Below are positions 7,896-18,511 of a DNA stretch of 48,897 bases, piece by piece. A program made the translations under genes and the position numbers. The notes under the pieces are model-generated. The model saw only the letters and a program-made list of their open reading frames with translations. It did no database searches and was not told where the DNA came from. Source of the DNA: Stutzerimonas stutzeri (GTDB lineage: Bacteria > Pseudomonadota > Gammaproteobacteria > Pseudomonadales > Pseudomonadaceae); contig DDVX01000005.1 in NCBI GenBank assembly GCA_002345575.1, positions 1 to 48,897 on the forward strand, in the 5' to 3' direction. The first letter of the stretch is position 1; every line of letters starts with the position of its first letter.

Positions 7896-8246
7896 ATGAG
7901 CCTAAAGAAAGTTACTCGTCTGCGTCGCGCTCGCAAGGCACGCCTGAAGATGCGCGAGCTGGAAGTCGTACGCCTTTGTGTGTATCGCTCTTCCCAGCAC
8001 ATCTACGCCCAGGTCCTCGCGGCCGGTGGCGACAAGGTCCTGGCCAGCGCCTCGACACTCGACAAAGAACTGCGCGGCGGTGCCACTGGCAACGTCGACG
8101 CTGCCAAGAAAGTTGGTCAGCTGGTCGCTGAGCGTGCTAAGGCCGCAGGTGTCACCCAGGTGGCGTTCGACCGTTCTGGCTTCAAGTACCACGGTCGTGT
8201 GAAGGCACTGGCTGATGCTGCTCGTGAAGGCGGGCTGGAGTTCTAA
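7896..8246 (+). CDS. rplR: 50S ribosomal protein L18
   Basis: The 116-residue protein has the basic N-terminal extension (KKVTRLRRARKARLKMREL) and the C-terminal signature DRSGFKYHGRVKALADAARE of L18, which binds 5S rRNA. It lies 10 bases after rplF and three bases before rpsE. Confidence 0.97.
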   Translation: MSLKKVTRLRRARKARLKMRELEVVRLCVYRSSQHIYAQVLAAGGDKVLASASTLDKELRGGATGNVDAAKKVGQLVAERAKAAGVTQVAFDRSGFKYHGRVKALADAAREGGLEF

Positions 8247-8249
8247 GTT

Positions 8250-8750
8250 ATGGCATATAACGAGCAAAAGCGCGACGAAGGCTACATTGAGAAGTTGGTT
8301 CAAGTTAACCGCGTCGCCAAAACTGTAAAGGGTGGTCGTATCTTCACCTTCACCGCGTTGACCGTGGTGGGTGATGGCAAGGGTCGTGTAGGTTTCGGTC
8401 GCGGTAAGTCCCGCGAAGTGCCTGCTGCCATTCAGAAGGCCATGGAGGCGGCGCGCCGCAACATGATCCAGGTTGATCTGAACGGTACTACCTTGCAGTA
8501 CGCCATGAAGGCCGCTCACGGTGCTTCGAAGGTGTACATGCAGCCAGCATCTGAAGGTACTGGTGTCATCGCCGGTGGTGCTATGCGCGCCATCCTCGAA
8601 GTCGCTGGTGTGCAGAACGTTCTGGCCAAGTGCTACGGCTCGACGAACCCCGTCAACGTGGTTCACGCTACGTTTAAGGGTCTGAAGTCGATGCAGTCGC
8701 CTGAGTCGATCGCTGCGAAGCGTGGCAAGAGCGTTGAGGAGATTTCCTGA
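8250..8750 (+). CDS. rpsE: 30S ribosomal protein S5
   Basis: The 166-residue product contains the double-stranded RNA binding-like N-terminal domain with VNRVAKTVKGGRIFTFTALT and the glycine-rich loop GRVGFGRGKSREVPAA. S5 takes part in decoding accuracy and mRNA unwinding. The spacing to rplR is only three bases. Confidence 0.97.
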   Translation: MAYNEQKRDEGYIEKLVQVNRVAKTVKGGRIFTFTALTVVGDGKGRVGFGRGKSREVPAAIQKAMEAARRNMIQVDLNGTTLQYAMKAAHGASKVYMQPASEGTGVIAGGAMRAILEVAGVQNVLAKCYGSTNPVNVVHATFKGLKSMQSPESIAAKRGKSVEEIS

Positions 8751-8752
8751 TC

Positions 8753-8935
8753 ATGGCTAACGCAACCGTCAAGGTTACGCTGATCAAAAGCGTCAGCGGC
8801 CGTATCCCCAATCACAAGCTGTGCGTCAAGGGCCTGGGCCTGCGTCGCATTGGTCATACTGTCGAAGTTCAGGATACTCCTGAAAATCGCGGCATGATCA
8901 ACAAGGCTTACTACATGCTCCGTGTGGAGGGCTAA
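8753..8935 (+). CDS. rpmD: 50S ribosomal protein L30
   Basis: The 60-residue protein contains KGLGLRRIGHTVEVQDTPEN, typical of L30. It is two residues longer at the N-terminus (MANATVKVT) than the P. aeruginosa form I recall (MATVKVT). It starts two bases after the rpsE stop. Confidence 0.95.
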   Translation: MANATVKVTLIKSVSGRIPNHKLCVKGLGLRRIGHTVEVQDTPENRGMINKAYYMLRVEG

Positions 8936-8938
8936 GCC

Positions 8939-9373
8939 ATGCAACTGAACGATTTGCGTTCTGCGCCAGGTGCCCGTCGCGAAAAGCTGCGTCCGGGCCG
9001 TGGTATCGGTAGCGGCCTCGGCAAGACCGGTGGCCGTGGTCACAAGGGTCAGACTTCCCGCTCCGGCGGCAAGATTGCTCCCGGGTTCGAAGGCGGCCAG
9101 CAGCCTCTGCATCGCCGTCTGCCAAAGTTCGGCTTCGTTTCTCTGAAAGCCATGGATCGCGCAGAAGTGCGTACTTCCGAGCTGGCCAAGGTTGAAGGCG
9201 ACGTTGTAACTCTGCAGAGCCTCAAAGACGCCAACATCATCAATCACAACGTTCTGCGTGTAAAAGTCATGCTGTCCGGTGAGGTTGGTCGTGCGGTGAC
9301 TCTCAAGGGCATCGCCGCCACCAAAGGTGCGCGTGCGGCTATCGAAGCAGCTGGCGGCAAGTTCGAGGAATAA
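8939..9373 (+). CDS. rplO: 50S ribosomal protein L15
   Basis: The 144-residue product has the glycine-rich basic N-terminus of L15 (GRGIGSGLGKTGGRGHKGQ) followed by GFEGGQQPLHRRLPKFGF. L15 is a late assembly protein of the large subunit. Its TAA is directly followed by the secY ATG with no spacer. Confidence 0.97.
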   Translation: MQLNDLRSAPGARREKLRPGRGIGSGLGKTGGRGHKGQTSRSGGKIAPGFEGGQQPLHRRLPKFGFVSLKAMDRAEVRTSELAKVEGDVVTLQSLKDANIINHNVLRVKVMLSGEVGRAVTLKGIAATKGARAAIEAAGGKFEE

Positions 9374-10702
9374 ATGGCTAAGCAAGGTGCTCTCTCCGCG
9401 CTGAGTAATGGTGGGCTGTCCGAGCTCTGGGCACGTCTGCGTTTTCTGCTGATGGCGATCGTCGTCTATCGGATTGGCGCACACATCCCGGTGCCGGGGA
9501 TTAACCCCGACAGACTGGCCGAGCTGTTCCGTCAGAACGAAGGGACCATCCTTAGCCTGTTCAACATGTTTTCTGGCGGCGCGCTGGAGCGCATGAGCAT
9601 TTTTGCGTTGGGGATCATGCCGTACATTTCGGCATCGATCATCATGCAGCTCATGACCGCTGTCAGCCCGCAGCTGGAGCAGTTGAAGAAGGAAGGCGAG
9701 GCTGGGCGCCGCAAGATCAGTCAGTACACGCGTTATGGAACGCTGGTGCTGGCTATCGTTCAGGCGATCGGCATGTCGGTTGGTCTGGCGGGGCAGGGTG
9801 TCGCCTTTAGCAGCGATTTCAGCTTCTACTTCGTGGCTATCACCACCTTCGTGGCTGGTGCGATGTTCATGATGTGGCTAGGCGAGCAGATCACCGAGCG
9901 GGGTGTTGGCAACGGCATCTCCATGTTGATCTTTGCCGGTATCGTTGCTGGTTTGCCGGGTGCCCTCGGTCAGTCCTTCGAGTCTGCACGGCAGGGTGAT
10001 ATCAACATCATCGCGCTGCTCGCTGTCGGACTGGTCGCCGTTGCGATCATTGCTTTCGTGGTGTTCATTGAGCGTGGTCAGCGGCGAATCGCCGTTAACT
10101 ATGCCAAGCGTCAGCAGGGTCGCAAGGTTTTTGCTGCGCAGACCAGCCACCTGCCGCTGAAGGTCAACATGGCAGGCGTCATTCCTGCGATCTTCGCCAG
10201 CAGTATTCTGCTGTTCCCGGCGTCCTTGGGGCAGTGGTTCGGTCAGTCCGAAAGCATGGGTTGGCTGGCTGATATGTCGCAGGCGATCGCTCCAGGTCAG
10301 CCCCTGAACATTCTGCTGTTCAGTGCCGGGATTATCTTCTTCTGCTTCTTCTATACGGCTTTGATGTTCAATCCGAAAGACGTGGCGGAAAACCTGAAGA
10401 AGTCCGGTGCATTTATCCCGGGAATCCGGCCTGGTGAGCAGTCTGCGCGCTATATCGATGGCGTACTAACCCGCTTGACCATGTTCGGTGCCCTGTACAT
10501 GACGGCTGTATGTCTGTTGCCTCAGTTCCTTGTGGTAGCTGCAAACGTGCCGTTCTACCTTGGCGGGACGTCGTTGCTGATCGTGGTGGTAGTGGTGATG
10601 GACTTCATGTCGCAAGTGCAGTCACACCTCATGTCTCACCAGTATGATTCCCTGATGAAAAAAGCCAACCTGAAGGGCTATGGCAGCGGAATGCTCCGCT
10701 GA
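9374..10702 (+). CDS. secY: Preprotein translocase subunit SecY
   Basis: The 442-residue membrane protein has the ten hydrophobic segments of SecY, the channel of the SecYEG translocon. Family signatures seen include AHIPVPGINP, GIMPYISASIIMQL, and the cytosolic loop FVVFIERGQRRI. The start directly abuts the rplO stop. As in other Pseudomonas, no adk gene follows; rpmJ comes next. Confidence 0.97.
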   Translation: MAKQGALSALSNGGLSELWARLRFLLMAIVVYRIGAHIPVPGINPDRLAELFRQNEGTILSLFNMFSGGALERMSIFALGIMPYISASIIMQLMTAVSPQLEQLKKEGEAGRRKISQYTRYGTLVLAIVQAIGMSVGLAGQGVAFSSDFSFYFVAITTFVAGAMFMMWLGEQITERGVGNGISMLIFAGIVAGLPGALGQSFESARQGDINIIALLAVGLVAVAIIAFVVFIERGQRRIAVNYAKRQQGRKVFAAQTSHLPLKVNMAGVIPAIFASSILLFPASLGQWFGQSESMGWLADMSQAIAPGQPLNILLFSAGIIFFCFFYTALMFNPKDVAENLKKSGAFIPGIRPGEQSARYIDGVLTRLTMFGALYMTAVCLLPQFLVVAANVPFYLGGTSLLIVVVVVMDFMSQVQSHLMSHQYDSLMKKANLKGYGSGMLR

Positions 10703-10730
10703 TTGGTTCGTAAGGTTCGAGGAGTTGGTC

Positions 10731-10847
10731 ATGAAAGTTCGTGCATCGGTTAAGAAGCTGTGCCGCAACTGCAAGATCGTCCGTCGCGCAGGCGTCGTTC
10801 GAGTCATCTGCAGTGCAGAACCGCGTCACAAACAGCGCCAAGGCTGA
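10731..10847 (+). CDS. rpmJ: 50S ribosomal protein L36
   Basis: A 38-residue protein starts MKVRASVKKLCRNCKIV and ends CSAEPRHKQRQG. Cys11, Cys14, Cys27 and His33 form the complete zinc ribbon, so this is the zinc-binding (C+) form. GAGGAG precedes the ATG. The gene closes the spc operon and is followed by a hairpin. Confidence 0.96.
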   Translation: MKVRASVKKLCRNCKIVRRAGVVRVICSAEPRHKQRQG

Positions 10848-10864
10848 TTGTGAGTTAAAGCTAG

Positions 10865-10900
10865 AGCCCGGTAGCTAGTGCGCTACCGGGTTGATTATTT
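10865..10900 (+). terminator. Hairpin after rpmJ
   Basis: CCCGGTAGC (10867-10875) pairs with GCTACCGGG (10882-10890), extendable by two pairs to 11, with TTGATTATTT following. It is a plausible but not strong terminator, as the T-run is interrupted. The -35 of the next promoter begins exactly at its base. Confidence 0.65.
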
Positions 10901-10919
10901 GTTACTACAGCGTTAGTAT
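10891..10919 (+). promoter_or_regulatory. Promoter of the alpha operon
   Basis: TTGATT (10891-10896) and TAGTAT (10914-10919) are 17 bases apart, giving a start near 10926 and a leader of about 53 bases to rpsM. The layout copies the rpsN-rpsH gap, where the same TTGATT hexamer also sits at the edge of a hairpin. Confidence 0.68.
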
Positions 10920-10978
10920 CTCGCGCCCTTTTCTTGGCTTCCGGGGCGTTGGGTAGCTGTCAATTGGAGTTTCACTGA

Positions 10979-11335
10979 ATGGCCCGTATTGCAGGCGTAA
11001 ACATTCCGGATAACAAGCACACTGTTATCTCGCTGACCTACATCTATGGTGTTGGTCGCACTCGTGCGCAGATGATCTGCGCAGCTACCGGCGTAAATCC
11101 GGCAGCAAAAATCAAGGATCTCTCTGACGAGCAGGTCGAACTGCTGCGCGGCGAAGTGGCTAAGTTCATCGTTGAAGGTGATCTGCGCCGCGAAGTCAAC
11201 ATGAAGATCAAGCGCTTGATGGACCTGGGTTGCTACCGCGGCCTGCGTCATCGTCGTGGTCTGCCGGTTCGCGGTCAGCGTACCAAGACCAACGCCCGCA
11301 CCCGTAAGGGCCCGCGTAAGCCGATCCGCAAGTAA
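10979..11335 (+). CDS. rpsM: 30S ribosomal protein S13
   Basis: The 118-residue product starts MARIAGVNIPDNKHTVISLTY and ends with the basic tail typical of S13 (RTKTNARTRKGPRKP), which reaches the P-site tRNA. ATTGGAG precedes the start. It is the first gene of the alpha operon. Confidence 0.97.
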   Translation: MARIAGVNIPDNKHTVISLTYIYGVGRTRAQMICAATGVNPAAKIKDLSDEQVELLRGEVAKFIVEGDLRREVNMKIKRLMDLGCYRGLRHRRGLPVRGQRTKTNARTRKGPRKPIRK

Positions 11336-11354
11336 TCGCGTAGGAATTTAAGTA

Positions 11355-11744
11355 ATGGCAAAACCTGCTGCTCGTCCTCGTAAAAAAGTTAAAAAGACAG
11401 TGGTTGATGGCATCGCCCACGTCCATGCGTCTTTCAACAACACCATCATCACTATCACCGATCGTCAGGGCAATGCGTTGTCTTGGGCTACGTCCGGTGG
11501 TTCCGGGTTCCGTGGTTCGCGTAAAAGCACTCCGTTCGCTGCTCAGGTAGCTGCAGAGCGTGCTGGTCAGGCGGCACTGGAATATGGCCTCAAGAACCTC
11601 GACGTCAATGTCAAGGGTCCAGGTCCGGGTCGTGAATCTGCCGTTCGTGCTCTGAATGGCTGTGGTTATAAAATCGCCAGCATCACCGACGTGACGCCAA
11701 TCCCGCATAACGGGTGCCGTCCGCCGAAGAAGCGCCGCGTGTAA
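11355..11744 (+). CDS. rpsK: 30S ribosomal protein S11
   Basis: The 129-residue protein has the S11 signatures HVHASFNNTIITITDRQGN and the C-terminal PIPHNGCRPPKKRRV. S11 lies in the platform of the small subunit near the E site. It is 19 bases after rpsM. Confidence 0.97.
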   Translation: MAKPAARPRKKVKKTVVDGIAHVHASFNNTIITITDRQGNALSWATSGGSGFRGSRKSTPFAAQVAAERAGQAALEYGLKNLDVNVKGPGPGRESAVRALNGCGYKIASITDVTPIPHNGCRPPKKRRV

Positions 11745-11761
11745 TCAGGAGACAGTGAAGA

Positions 11762-12382
11762 ATGGCTCGTTATATTGGTCCCAAGTGCAAACTGTCTCGT
11801 CGTGAAGGCACCGATCTCTTTCTGAAGAGTGGTGTACGCGCGCTCGAATCGAAGTGCAACATCGAAACCCCACCGGGTGTTCATGGTCAGCGTCGTGGTC
11901 GTCTTTCCGACTACGGTACCCAGCTGCGTGAGAAGCAGAAAGTTCGTCGTATCTACGGTGTGCTTGAGCGTCAGTTCAGCGGTTACTACAAGGAAGCTGC
12001 CAGCCGCAAGGGCGCAACCGGTGAGAACCTGCTGCAGCTGCTCGAATGCCGTCTGGACAACGTTGTGTACCGCATGGGCTTCGGCTCCACGCGTGCCGAG
12101 TCGCGTCAGCTGGTTTCCCACAAGTCAATCAGCGTCAATGGCAAGACCGTGAACGTTCCCTCTTACCAGGTAAAAGCGGGTGACGTGGTTGAGGTACGTG
12201 AGAAGTGCCGTAACCAGTTGCGCATCGCCCAGGCCCTGGAACTGTGCGCACAGCGCGGCCGTGTTGAGTGGGTCGAAGTAGATACCGACAAGAAAACTGG
12301 TGTTTTCAAAAGTGTTCCGGCTCGCAGTGATCTGTCCGCCGACATCAACGAAAACCTGATTGTCGAGCTCTACTCCAAGTAA
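11762..12382 (+). CDS. rpsD: 30S ribosomal protein S4
   Basis: The 206-residue product starts MARYIGPKCKLSRREGTDLF and contains the S4 RNA binding domain around RLDNVVYRMGFGSTRAESRQ. S4 nucleates small subunit assembly and in E. coli represses the alpha operon. The N-terminal cysteine pattern is incomplete, as in other zinc-free S4 proteins. Confidence 0.97.
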   Translation: MARYIGPKCKLSRREGTDLFLKSGVRALESKCNIETPPGVHGQRRGRLSDYGTQLREKQKVRRIYGVLERQFSGYYKEAASRKGATGENLLQLLECRLDNVVYRMGFGSTRAESRQLVSHKSISVNGKTVNVPSYQVKAGDVVEVREKCRNQLRIAQALELCAQRGRVEWVEVDTDKKTGVFKSVPARSDLSADINENLIVELYSK

Positions 12383-12404
12383 GGGCTAGAAAATAGGTGT
12401 ATCC

Positions 12405-13406
12405 ATGCAGAGTTCGGTAAATGAGTTCCTGACCCCCCGCCATATTGATGTGCAGGTGGTAAGTCCGACCCGTGCCAAGATCACGCTCGAGCCTCTCGAG
12501 CGTGGCTTTGGCCACACCCTGGGCAACGCGCTGCGTCGTATTCTGTTGTCCTCAATGCCAGGCTGCGCTGTGGTCGAGGCTGAGATCGACGGCGTGCTCC
12601 ACGAGTACAGCGCCATAGAGGGCGTGCAGGAAGATGTCATCGAAATCCTGCTCAACCTCAAAGGTATCGCCATCAAGCTGCACGGCCGTGATGAAGTGAC
12701 CTTGAGCCTGGTGAAGAAGGGCGCGGGCGCTGTTACCGCTGCCGATATCCAGCTGGATCACGATGTTGAAATCGTCAATGGCGATCACCTGATCGCCAAT
12801 CTGGCGGCCAATGGTTCGATCAACATGAAGCTCAAGGTCGCTCGCGGCCGTGGTTACGAGCCTGCTGATGCGCGTCAGAGCGACGAAGATGAAAGCCGCA
12901 GTATTGGCCGTCTTCAGCTTGATGCCACCTTCAGCCCGGTTCGTCGCGTGGCTTATGTGGTCGAAAACGCCCGTGTTGAGCAGCGTACCAACCTGGACAA
13001 GCTGATCATCGATCTTGAAACCAACGGTACCCTGGATCCCGAAGAGGCGATCCGTCGTGCCGCGACTATCTTGCAACAGCAGCTGGCTGCGTTTGTCGAC
13101 CTCAAGGGCGACAACGAGCCGGTTGTGGTGGAGCAGGAAGACGAGATCGATCCGATTCTGCTGCGTCCGGTTGATGACCTGGAACTGACCGTGCGTTCGG
13201 CGAACTGCCTCAAGGCAGAAAACATCTATTACATCGGTGACCTGATTCAGCGCACCGAAGTAGAACTGTTGAAAACGCCGAACTTGGGTAAGAAGTCCCT
13301 GACCGAAATCAAGGACGTTCTGGCCTCTCGTGGTCTGTCCCTCGGAATGCGCCTCGACAACTGGCCGCCGGCAAGTCTCAAGAAGGACGATAAGGCTACG
13401 GCCTGA
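12405..13406 (+). CDS. rpoA: RNA polymerase alpha subunit
   Basis: The 333-residue protein has the N-terminal assembly domain (LEPLERGFGHTLGNALRRIL, about residues 27-46), a linker, and the C-terminal DNA binding domain from about residue 245 (ILLRPVDDLELTVRSANCLK, then LGKKSLTEIKDVLASRGL). It dimerises, scaffolds the enzyme and reads UP elements. It lies 22 bases after rpsD in the alpha operon. Confidence 0.98.
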   Translation: MQSSVNEFLTPRHIDVQVVSPTRAKITLEPLERGFGHTLGNALRRILLSSMPGCAVVEAEIDGVLHEYSAIEGVQEDVIEILLNLKGIAIKLHGRDEVTLSLVKKGAGAVTAADIQLDHDVEIVNGDHLIANLAANGSINMKLKVARGRGYEPADARQSDEDESRSIGRLQLDATFSPVRRVAYVVENARVEQRTNLDKLIIDLETNGTLDPEEAIRRAATILQQQLAAFVDLKGDNEPVVVEQEDEIDPILLRPVDDLELTVRSANCLKAENIYYIGDLIQRTEVELLKTPNLGKKSLTEIKDVLASRGLSLGMRLDNWPPASLKKDDKATA

Positions 13407-13451
13407 TCGCCCCTAGTCACCGAACTGATCGTTTGGTAAGGAATTTCAATC

Positions 13452-13838
13452 ATGCGTCATCGTAAAAGTGGCCGTCATCTGAGCCGCACCAGCGCACACC
13501 GTAAGGCCATGTTTCAGAACATGGCGGTGTCGCTGTTCGAGCACGAACTGATCAAGACCACCCTGCCCAAGGCCAAAGAACTGCGTCGCGTTGCTGAGCC
13601 GCTGATCACCCTGGCCAAGGAAGACAGCGTTGCCAACCGTCGTCTGGCTTTCGATCGTACCCGTTCGAAGGCTATCGTTGGCAAGCTGTTCAACGATCTG
13701 GGCCCGCGTTACGCCACCCGTCAGGGCGGTTACCTGCGTATTCTCAAGTGCGGCTTCCGCGCTGGTGACAATGCGCCCATGGCCTACGTCGAGCTGGTTG
13801 ACCGTCCGGTTACTGGTGAAGTGGAAGCTGCGGAGTAA
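13452..13838 (+). CDS. rplQ: 50S ribosomal protein L17
   Basis: The 128-residue product starts MRHRKSGRHLSRTSAHRKAM, the typical L17 start. It follows rpoA by 45 bases with TAAGGA upstream and ends the alpha operon before a strong terminator. Confidence 0.97.
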   Translation: MRHRKSGRHLSRTSAHRKAMFQNMAVSLFEHELIKTTLPKAKELRRVAEPLITLAKEDSVANRRLAFDRTRSKAIVGKLFNDLGPRYATRQGGYLRILKCGFRAGDNAPMAYVELVDRPVTGEVEAAE

Positions 13839-13854
13839 GTTCGCTGCGTTCTAG

Positions 13855-13882
13855 AAAAACCGAGCTCCGGCTCGGTTTTTTT
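13855..13882 (+). terminator. Intrinsic terminator of the alpha operon
   Basis: AAAAACCGAGC (13855-13865) pairs with 13870-13880 over 11 bases around a TCCG loop and is followed by further T residues. It ends the ribosomal block. Confidence 0.93.
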
Positions 13883-13925
13883 ATGCCTGAAAGATTTGTT
13901 CTATTGGAAGCTTTGACCTTCATCA

Positions 13926-13955
13926 TTGGCCGATATCACTGTGCTCTCCTATGAT
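13926..13955 (+). promoter_or_regulatory. Possible catalase promoter
   Basis: TTGGCC (13926-13931) and TATGAT (13950-13955) are 18 bases apart in the 135-base gap before the catalase gene. A full OxyR tetrad pattern was sought and not convincingly found. Confidence 0.4.
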
Positions 13956-14017
13956 GGCACTCAAATAGCAAATGCCCGCACGTCGCTCAAGACGACGTCC
14001 ACCATGGAGAAGCAGTT

Positions 14018-15478
14018 ATGACTGATAAGCCAAGATTGACAACCGTTGCCGGTGCTCCGGTAGCTGAGAACCAGAACGTCCTTACGGCCGGTATTCGCGG
14101 CCCCATGCTGCTGCAGGATGTATGGTTCCTGGAAAAGCTCGCCCATTTCGACCGTGAAGTGATCCCTGAGCGACGCATGCATGCTAAAGGTTCGGGTGCC
14201 TTCGGCGAGTTCGTGGTAACCCACGACATCACGCGTTATACCGAGGCGGCAATCTTTTCCGAAGTCGGCAAGAAAACGCCTATGTTTGCTCGCTTTTCTA
14301 CGGTTGCCGGTGAGCGCGGCGCCGCAGATGCCGAGCGTGATATTCGTGGCTATGCCCTCAAGTTCTACACCGAGCAGGGTAACTGGGACATGGTTGGCAA
14401 TAATACGCCGGTGTTCTTTTTCCGTGATCCGCTGAAATTCCCCGACCTGAACCACGCAGTCAAGCGTGATCCGCGCACCAATATGCGCAGCGCCAACAAC
14501 AACTGGGACTTCTGGACCAGTCTGCCGGAGGCGCTACACCAGGTTACTTATGTGATGGGCGACCGGGGTATTCCGGCTTCCTACCGACATATGCATGGTT
14601 TCGGCTCGCATACCTACAGCTTCATCAGCGCTGACAATCAGCGTTACTGGGTCAAGTTTCACTTCAAGACCCAGCAGGGCATCAAGAACCTTACCGACGC
14701 CGAGGCGGCGGCCATCGTCGCAGGTGATCGGGAAAGTTCGCAGCGCGACCTGTTTGAGGCCATCGAGCGTGGCGAATTCCCGCGCTGGACCATGTATGTC
14801 CAGGTGATGCCGGAAGCCGAGGCGGCGACCTACCGCTTCCATCCGTTCGATCTGACCAAGGTCTGGTCGAAGAAGGATTATCCGCTGATTGAAGTGGGTT
14901 ACTACGAGTTGAACCGCAACGCCGACAACTACTTCCAGGATGTCGAGCAGGCGGCTTTCACCCCAGCCAACGTGGTGCCTGGCATCAGCTTCTCGCCTGA
15001 CCGTATGCTGCAGGGGCGTCTGTTCTCCTACGGTGATGCGCAGCGCTATCGCTTGGGCGTCAACCACCACCAGATTCCGGTGAATGCGCCACGCTGCCCT
15101 GTGCACAGCTATCACCGCGATGGGGCTATGCGTGTCGATGGCAACCACGGCGGACGCCTACACTACGAGCCCAACACTTACGGTGAGTGGCAGGAACAAC
15201 CTGATTTCAGTGAGCCACCGCTGGCGTTGGGTGGTGCGGCTGACCGCTACGATTTCCGTGTGGACGATGCTGATTACTTCACCCAGCCGGGTGATCTATT
15301 CCGCCTGATGGAGGCCGATGAGCAGGAGCGTCTGTTCGGCAATACGGCACGGGCAATGGGTGATTCGGCGCGGCATATCAAGCTGCGCCATATTAAGCAT
15401 TGCTACCTGGCCGATCCGGCCTACGGCGCGGGTATCGCCAAGGCGCTGGATCTGCCATTGGACGAAGCATTGGCCTGA
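14018..15478 (+). CDS. katA: Monofunctional heme catalase, clade 3
   Basis: The 486-residue protein splits hydrogen peroxide into water and oxygen. The distal histidine is His55 in ERRMHAKGSG, the distal asparagine lies in GNNT (127-130), and the proximal heme ligand is Tyr338 in RLFSYGDAQRYRLG. The length is that of small-subunit catalases and no signal peptide is seen, so it is cytoplasmic. GGAG (14006-14009) precedes the ATG. It sits between rplQ and uvrA exactly like katA of P. aeruginosa, but the bacterioferritin gene bfrA that lies beside katA there is absent. The symbol is given by position and similarity. Confidence 0.93.
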   Translation: MTDKPRLTTVAGAPVAENQNVLTAGIRGPMLLQDVWFLEKLAHFDREVIPERRMHAKGSGAFGEFVVTHDITRYTEAAIFSEVGKKTPMFARFSTVAGERGAADAERDIRGYALKFYTEQGNWDMVGNNTPVFFFRDPLKFPDLNHAVKRDPRTNMRSANNNWDFWTSLPEALHQVTYVMGDRGIPASYRHMHGFGSHTYSFISADNQRYWVKFHFKTQQGIKNLTDAEAAAIVAGDRESSQRDLFEAIERGEFPRWTMYVQVMPEAEAATYRFHPFDLTKVWSKKDYPLIEVGYYELNRNADNYFQDVEQAAFTPANVVPGISFSPDRMLQGRLFSYGDAQRYRLGVNHHQIPVNAPRCPVHSYHRDGAMRVDGNHGGRLHYEPNTYGEWQEQPDFSEPPLALGGAADRYDFRVDDADYFTQPGDLFRLMEADEQERLFGNTARAMGDSARHIKLRHIKHCYLADPAYGAGIAKALDLPLDEALA

Positions 15479-15493
15479 TTTATGCGCTGAACG

Positions 15494-15521
15494 AAAAAGC
15501 CCGCATTGCTGCGGGCTTTTT
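15494..15521. terminator. Bidirectional terminator between catalase gene and uvrA
   Basis: AAAAAGCCCGC (15494-15504) pairs perfectly with GCGGGCTTTTT (15511-15521) around a six-base loop. With A5 on one side and T5 on the other it can stop transcription from both convergent genes. Confidence 0.92.
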
Positions 15522-15542
15522 GCTTTCAGGCTGCTATGCAGC

Positions 15543-18380
<2,838 letters not shown>

Positions 18381-18411
18381 AACAGCCTCGCGTGGCGGGC
18401 GAAAACCAGAA

Positions 18412-18440
18412 ATTATACGGCTCGGACGGCAGCGCAGCAA
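18412..18440 (-). promoter_or_regulatory. uvrA promoter
   Basis: On the minus strand TTGCTG (18440-18435) and TATAAT (18417-18412) are 17 bases apart, predicting a start near 18405 and a leader of about 25 bases to the TTG start codon. Confidence 0.75.
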
Positions 18441-18474
18441 AACTGTGTGCCTGTGCCGGGTAGAGGATGACTGC

Positions 18475-18480
18475 TAGAAT
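18475..18480 (+). promoter_or_regulatory. Possible -10 element of the MFS gene
   Basis: TAGAAT stands 31 bases before the chosen ATG. No good -35 hexamer is seen at 16-18 bases upstream, so the call is tentative. Confidence 0.3.
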
Positions 18481-18511
18481 CGCCGCCGGTTCATTCGAGC
18501 GAGACCCTAAA

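Noticed and set aside
13883..14017. OxyR operator before the catalase gene
   Set aside because: Isolated CTAT and ATAT half-sites occur, but not the four spaced half-sites required.
18381..18511. Possible LexA box in the uvrA-MFS gap
   Set aside because: No CTGT-N8-ACAG palindrome is present; the same holds for the gap before ssb.
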